In this document: in pieces, positions 5,890-8,930 of the stretch
Position numbering within the stretch: position 1 is the stretch's first letter
Layout: the number at the start of each line of letters is the position of its first letter
From: Lachnospiraceae bacterium
GTDB lineage: Bacteria > Bacillota > Clostridia > Lachnospirales > Lachnospiraceae
Direction of reading: 5' to 3'
Assembly: GCA_009774245.1 (NCBI GenBank)
Contig: VSNM01000133.1
Span: 1-8,930, forward strand
DNA: 8,930 nucleotides
Notes under the pieces: model-generated
The model's database searches: none
Seen by the model: the letters and a program-made list of their open reading frames with translations, nothing else
Told to the model about the DNA's origin: nothing
Position numbers and translations under genes: made by a program

Positions 5890-6684
5890 ATGAAGTCTGA
5901 TTATTTGAAGAAATACATCATCAGTTCCTATATTCTGGTATGGGCGCTCATTATTTTTGTGGCAGGTACGGCAAGCCTTGTATTCCATGCGCCGCCCGTC
6001 ATCATGTGGATTGTCCGCAACCTGATTGCATGGTCGCCAACGTATCTGCTTCTGATCGGTTGGAAACATTTCAGACCGGACGAAACGAGAATGGTTTTCG
6101 TAAAACGGTGTTTTTCGGGTGAAGTGATACTTTTTCCGTTGTTATGTTCTTTTGCACTTACATTTGGGATTAGTGTTTTGGCGCTGTTCCTCTTTTCAGC
6201 TGTCATGGGAAAGCCCATGCTGTCCTACATCAATTTTGGGATAACAGCATTGCCGCTCAGTATTTTTCTGTCCTTTACATCGGGACCGACAGGAGAAGAA
6301 CTGGGCTGGCGCGGCTTTATGCGAGAGGAATTTAATAAAAAGTATGATTTTCTTAAATCCTCTGTCTGTCAGGGCTTGGTGTGGTGTTTTTGGCATACCC
6401 TGTTGTGGGTAGTGGATTCAGAATTTACCGACTGGCGGGCAGTCCCCTATGTCATTTCCAATATTGTTGTCATAACCTGCATGACCGTTTTAATGAATAT
6501 CTTTTTGGAACGGCATAATAATCTGATTTATTCGGTATTGCTGCACTTTGGATTTAATATCATTTATGTGTTTTTGGAGGCGGATATAGGATTCTTTGTG
6601 ATTTTGACTGTTCTATATTTGGTAATCACACCGATTGCCGTACTTGTAAGGAATAAGATGATGATAGTGGAGAAAGGAAAATAA
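5890..6684 (+). CDS. CPBP-family intramembrane glutamic endopeptidase (Abi/CAAX protease-like)
   Basis: This 264-residue multi-pass membrane protein carries all the CPBP motifs. Motif 1 is EELGWR with E136, E137 and R141. Motif 2 is FWH with H169. The last motif is HFGFN with H219 and N223. Hydrophobic segments lie at about 12-32, 42-57, 79-105, 117-131, 160-174, 187-205, 212-228 and 233-253. Family members act as intramembrane proteases, such as Rce1, and many Gram-positive ones sit by bacteriocin genes as immunity or processing factors; the substrate here is unknown. The ATG at 5890 has AGAGGAG (5875-5881) eight bases upstream and starts four bases after the preceding stop, so translation is probably coupled. 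An ATG at 5836 lies inside the previous gene and is less likely. Confidence 0.88.
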   Translation: MKSDYLKKYIISSYILVWALIIFVAGTASLVFHAPPVIMWIVRNLIAWSPTYLLLIGWKHFRPDETRMVFVKRCFSGEVILFPLLCSFALTFGISVLALFLFSAVMGKPMLSYINFGITALPLSIFLSFTSGPTGEELGWRGFMREEFNKKYDFLKSSVCQGLVWCFWHTLLWVVDSEFTDWRAVPYVISNIVVITCMTVLMNIFLERHNNLIYSVLLHFGFNIIYVFLEADIGFFVILTVLYLVITPIAVLVRNKMMIVEKGK

Positions 6685-6688
6685 AGGA

Positions 6689-7216
6689 ATGAGTAATTTA
6701 GAGAAAATTCAAAAAGGAATGAGGGTATTTCAGATACTCTCTAAAATTGTTTTGGTATGTGCTGTAGTGGGAGTGGTTTTAACATCAATAGTAGCTGTCC
6801 TCGTGGCGGCAGATGTATTAAATATGGAAAACCAGTTTCTTCATTTCCTGTCGGTTTCGGCTGAAATGAGCAAGGGACAGCTTGTAGGCATTTTGTCAGC
6901 GGCGGATATTTCTCTTTTGCTTGGCGGAGTAATAACATTATTTGTATATCGCTATTTTACAGCGGAACTGAAAGAAGGGACGCCGTTTACAAGTGCAGGC
7001 GCAGACCGGGTAAAGCAGCTTGGAATTATCACGATTGTATTATCTGCCATATCTGTGAGTATTACTGACTTTATTTACGAGAGGATTCACTTGTCGTCAT
7101 GGAATATGTTTGATGATGGCGGCAGCGTTACGCTTGGGATCTGCTTACTTCTGCTTGCTATGGTTATACGTTATGGTGCGGAACTGGAGCAGAAAGCGAA
7201 AGGTGGCAAAGTGTGA
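6689..7216 (+). CDS. DUF2975 membrane protein
   Basis: This 175-residue protein has four predicted membrane segments (about 19-42, 65-89, 109-128 and 146-163). Between the second and third it carries LKEGTPFT (94-101) and the following GADRVKQLG, the recognisable DUF2975 signature. The family has no established function. Its members usually sit next to a small XRE regulator, but none is seen here. It begins four bases after the CPBP stop; AGAAAGGA (6671-6678) is the better placed ribosome site. It is clearly in one operon with the CPBP gene. Confidence 0.82.
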   Translation: MSNLEKIQKGMRVFQILSKIVLVCAVVGVVLTSIVAVLVAADVLNMENQFLHFLSVSAEMSKGQLVGILSAADISLLLGGVITLFVYRYFTAELKEGTPFTSAGADRVKQLGIITIVLSAISVSITDFIYERIHLSSWNMFDDGGSVTLGICLLLLAMVIRYGAELEQKAKGGKV

Positions 7217-7224
7217 GGATTTCT

Positions 7225-7280
7225 ATGGAAAAAGGCGAATGGATATTCTGCTCTGTCTGCGAAATAAGATAAAGGAATAA
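7225..7280 (+). pseudogene. Frameshifted stub of a cysteine-rich KTR zinc-ribbon gene
   Basis: An ATG at 7225 starts a 15-residue frame, MEKGEWIFCSVCEIR, stopped at 7270-7272. The start matches the opening of KTR proteins as I recall them (roughly WILCPVCGNKTR). Adding one G after 7260 would continue it as CGNKIKE and stop at 7278-7280. So one base appears lost and the gene is also cut to about a third of its usual 55-65 residues. KTR genes are common in the cargo of Firmicute conjugative elements, which agrees with the integrase nearby. Confidence 0.55.
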
Positions 7281-7285
7281 ATGAT

Positions 7286-8071
7286 ATGAATGATAACCGA
7301 AATCAGATTAGAATATACTTGATATTTGTATTGGGTATCTGTTGGGCGCTTGGCATAGCAGCGTTTTGTTTGCAAGGGAACAGTCAAAATACCATATATC
7401 AAATTTTGCAAAAGGGCTTTACAGCATTTCCTGTTATAGCTGCTGTTTTTACAAGACGCATTACGGGGGACAAATCAGAATGGCGCATTTCTTTCCGTAT
7501 ATGGAAGAACAAAAAGCTCTGGGCTTTCTGCGCTTTTGTACCCAGTATTTTAATTGTAATGGGGACGGCACTATATTTTGTGTTGTTTCCCGAACAATAT
7601 AGCAGCGTTTTCAATCTGGGCAGTCTGGCAGGAACAGAGCAGGTGATACATATCGCCAACCCACTGCAATTCTGCGTGATATGTATACTTGTTGCGGCGG
7701 TATGTATTCCAATTCAGATATTGGAGCTTGGGGAGGAAATCGGCTGGAGAGAATATCTGCTCCCGAAACAAATAGCGGAGTATGGAGTGAGAAAAGGAAC
7801 ATTGATGAATGGTCTTTATTGGGGAATCGCCCATTTGCCGCTCATTTACCTTGGTTTTAATTACAGCTCAGAAAATGCGGGCGCACCGTGGAGCAATATG
7901 CTCATGATGATGCTTGTGTGCGTGACAATGGAAATGAGATTTCGTTGTAATCCGCCGGAATGTCCTGCGTGTTCTTCATGCTGTAATACTCATAGTAAAC
8001 CCTGTTTTTGTCCTGCACTTCCTTGTAGTAATTGCGGTGGTACAGTTCCCCGTACTGCATCTGATTTCTAA
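7286..8071 (+). CDS. Second CPBP-family membrane protease, 3'-truncated and run on into foreign sequence
   Basis: The first ~215 residues form a CPBP protease with hydrophobic segments (about 10-29, 40-56, 79-101, 127-147, 176-190 and 203-214). Motif 1 is EEIGWRE (E150, E151, R155) and motif 2 includes H183 in GIAHLP. The frame then leaves CPBP sequence at about 7931 and reads the opposite strand of an integrase gene. This gives a cysteine-rich, nonsense-looking tail (216-261) that stops at 8071. The last membrane segments and the HxxxN motif are missing, so activity is doubtful. AAAGGA (7271-7276) lies nine bases before the ATG. It is the second CPBP gene of the cluster but not a close copy of the first. 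Confidence 0.75.
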   Translation: MNDNRNQIRIYLIFVLGICWALGIAAFCLQGNSQNTIYQILQKGFTAFPVIAAVFTRRITGDKSEWRISFRIWKNKKLWAFCAFVPSILIVMGTALYFVLFPEQYSSVFNLGSLAGTEQVIHIANPLQFCVICILVAAVCIPIQILELGEEIGWREYLLPKQIAEYGVRKGTLMNGLYWGIAHLPLIYLGFNYSSENAGAPWSNMLMMMLVCVTMEMRFRCNPPECPACSSCCNTHSKPCFCPALPCSNCGGTVPRTASDF

Positions 8072-8930
8072 GCTGCTCTTTCCTTGCCTTTTTCAGTATG
8101 GCGGTAAGCGTGTACCCAAAATCAACCGTCCGCACTTTCTTACGTTTAGTCGGTCCGATAATCGTTTTGTGCTTTGCGCCGTCATAGCGGACACTCCGCT
8201 TTACCGTTAAATACTGTTCCTCAAGGTTGATGTCCTGCCAGGTCAGCCCACATACCTCGCCGATCCTAAGACCTGCATAGTAGGCTATCTGTATCGGCAG
8301 AACCGCAGAGATATTTTTCTTTTCAAGATAAGCGATAAGTTTCTCATAGTCATCATGGGAAATCGGCTGTGTGCCCGATTGTCCCATATCTTCCTCTGAA
8401 AACAAATCCACTTCCTCTGCCTTTCGTTTCAGCTTGATGTACTGCATTGGATTGAACGTAATCAGTTGCTTTGGGAATACCGCAAAACGGAACGACTGCT
8501 GTAAAACTGCTGAAAATGAATGGATATAGTCTTTGCTCAATCCTTTTTTCACTTTCCCGTCGGGATATGTTCCTCCGAAAGTAAGCAGGTCAAGGAATGT
8601 CTGCAAATGCTCCGCTGTTACGGTTTTTAATCTGCGGTCAGCAACAGGATGTTTCTTAATGCAACGTATCGCACCGAGATAATTTTCCACCGTACCGTTG
8701 CTAAGAGTGCCGACCTTTAATTCTTCCTCCGCCCAAATATCGAGCAGTTCCCCAAGCGTGATGTTGTCAGCTTTTGCAATGAATTTCTTTTCTTCGTAAT
8801 CCTCCATTGCCTGCCGTAACAGCTTTTCCGTCTCGCTCTTGCTTTCCGTACCCGTAAACTCTTTCTGTACCAAGTTGCCGCTTGCGTCCTCCACATAGAA
8901 GCGGTAGTACCATTTCTTTCCTTTTTTCCT
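7902..8930 (-). CDS. Tyrosine-type site-specific integrase, truncated at its 3' end and open at the window edge
   Basis: The frame is open to the right edge (reading KKGKKWYYRFYVED there, an AP2-like integrase N-terminus), so the true start lies beyond 8930. It shows an arm-binding domain, a SAM-like core-binding domain (about 8750-8430) and the first half of the catalytic domain. Arg I is in YYAGLRIGEVCGLTW (codon 8265-8267) and the beta-hairpin Lys in GPTKRKK (codon near 8147). After ADYNEISF (about 7934) native sequence ends. The remaining residues are the antisense of the CPBP gene, up to a stop at 7902-7904. The HxxR motif and the nucleophilic Tyr are gone, so it cannot recombine DNA. 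Such integrases come from phages and ICEs of Lachnospiraceae. The truncation is shared with the convergent CPBP gene. Confidence 0.82.
   Translation of the reverse strand, partial: RKKGKKWYYRFYVEDASGNLVQKEFTGTESKSETEKLLRQAMEDYEEKKFIAKADNITLGELLDIWAEEELKVGTLSNGTVENYLGAIRCIKKHPVADRRLKTVTAEHLQTFLDLLTFGGTYPDGKVKKGLSKDYIHSFSAVLQQSFRFAVFPKQLITFNPMQYIKLKRKAEEVDLFSEEDMGQSGTQPISHDDYEKLIAYLEKKNISAVLPIQIAYYAGLRIGEVCGLTWQDINLEEQYLTVKRSVRYDGAKHKTIIGPTKRKKVRTVDFGYTLTAILKKARKEQLRNQMQYGELYHRNYYKEVQDKNRVYYEYYSMKNTQDIPADYNEISFPLSRTQASS
7928..7940. other. Junction that truncates both the CPBP and integrase genes
   Basis: CPBP-like coding ends at Met215 (7928-7930) and integrase-like coding on the other strand ends at about Ser/Phe (7932-7937). 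The two gene fragments therefore meet tail to tail within a few bases. This indicates one recombination, deletion or inversion event, or an assembly join. Confidence 0.65.

Overview
The window looks like a low-to-mid-GC Gram-positive gut Firmicute, most likely a Lachnospiraceae-type Clostridium. The signs are purine-rich Shine-Dalgarno sites, a cytoplasmic GH43 gene, XRE-DUF4097, DUF2975 and CPBP membrane proteins, a KTR-type zinc-ribbon remnant and a phage/ICE-type tyrosine integrase. There is no rRNA, tRNA or CRISPR array that I can see.

Left part (1-3260): a small carbohydrate operon on the + strand. An extended -10 promoter (305-333) precedes a two-module GH43 glycosidase (369-2141). This is followed 37 bp later by a YghZ-type aldo-keto reductase (2179-3177). 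A third reading frame with a strong ribosome site starts at 3191 but stops after 22 codons, so the operon seems cut off there. Immediately after it is a 215-bp foldback element (3291-3505) with 36/37-bp terminal inverted repeats that look like a MITE.

Middle part (3540-7216): a TetR regulator (3645-4220) and, downstream, a promoter followed by an acetolactate-synthase-type reading frame. A 12-bp near-palindrome, GCAAGTACATGC, lies just downstream of the tetR -10 box and, inverted, inside the promoter of the second gene. It is a good candidate for the TetR operator. The second gene (4383-5885) is chimeric. About 243 residues of acetolactate synthase run in frame into the last part of an XRE helix-turn-helix domain plus a DUF4097 region. 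It has lost the ALS catalytic C-terminal half and most of the HTH. The genes behind it, a CPBP protease (5890-6684) and a DUF2975 membrane protein (6689-7216), are tightly spaced and probably came with the DUF4097 part. The fusion would therefore place a membrane-protein operon under a TetR-controlled metabolic promoter.

Right part (7217-8930): a frameshifted stub of a KTR zinc-ribbon gene, then a second CPBP protease (from 7286). This protease is cut after about residue 215 by a junction at about 7931-7937. Beyond the junction is the 3'-truncated end of a tyrosine integrase on the - strand, whose 5' end lies outside the window. The region from about 3260 onward is thus a mosaic with at least two clear breakpoints (about 5110 and 7934) and a probable third near 3260. 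It looks like a decayed or rearranged integrated element, though an assembly chimera cannot be excluded from sequence alone.
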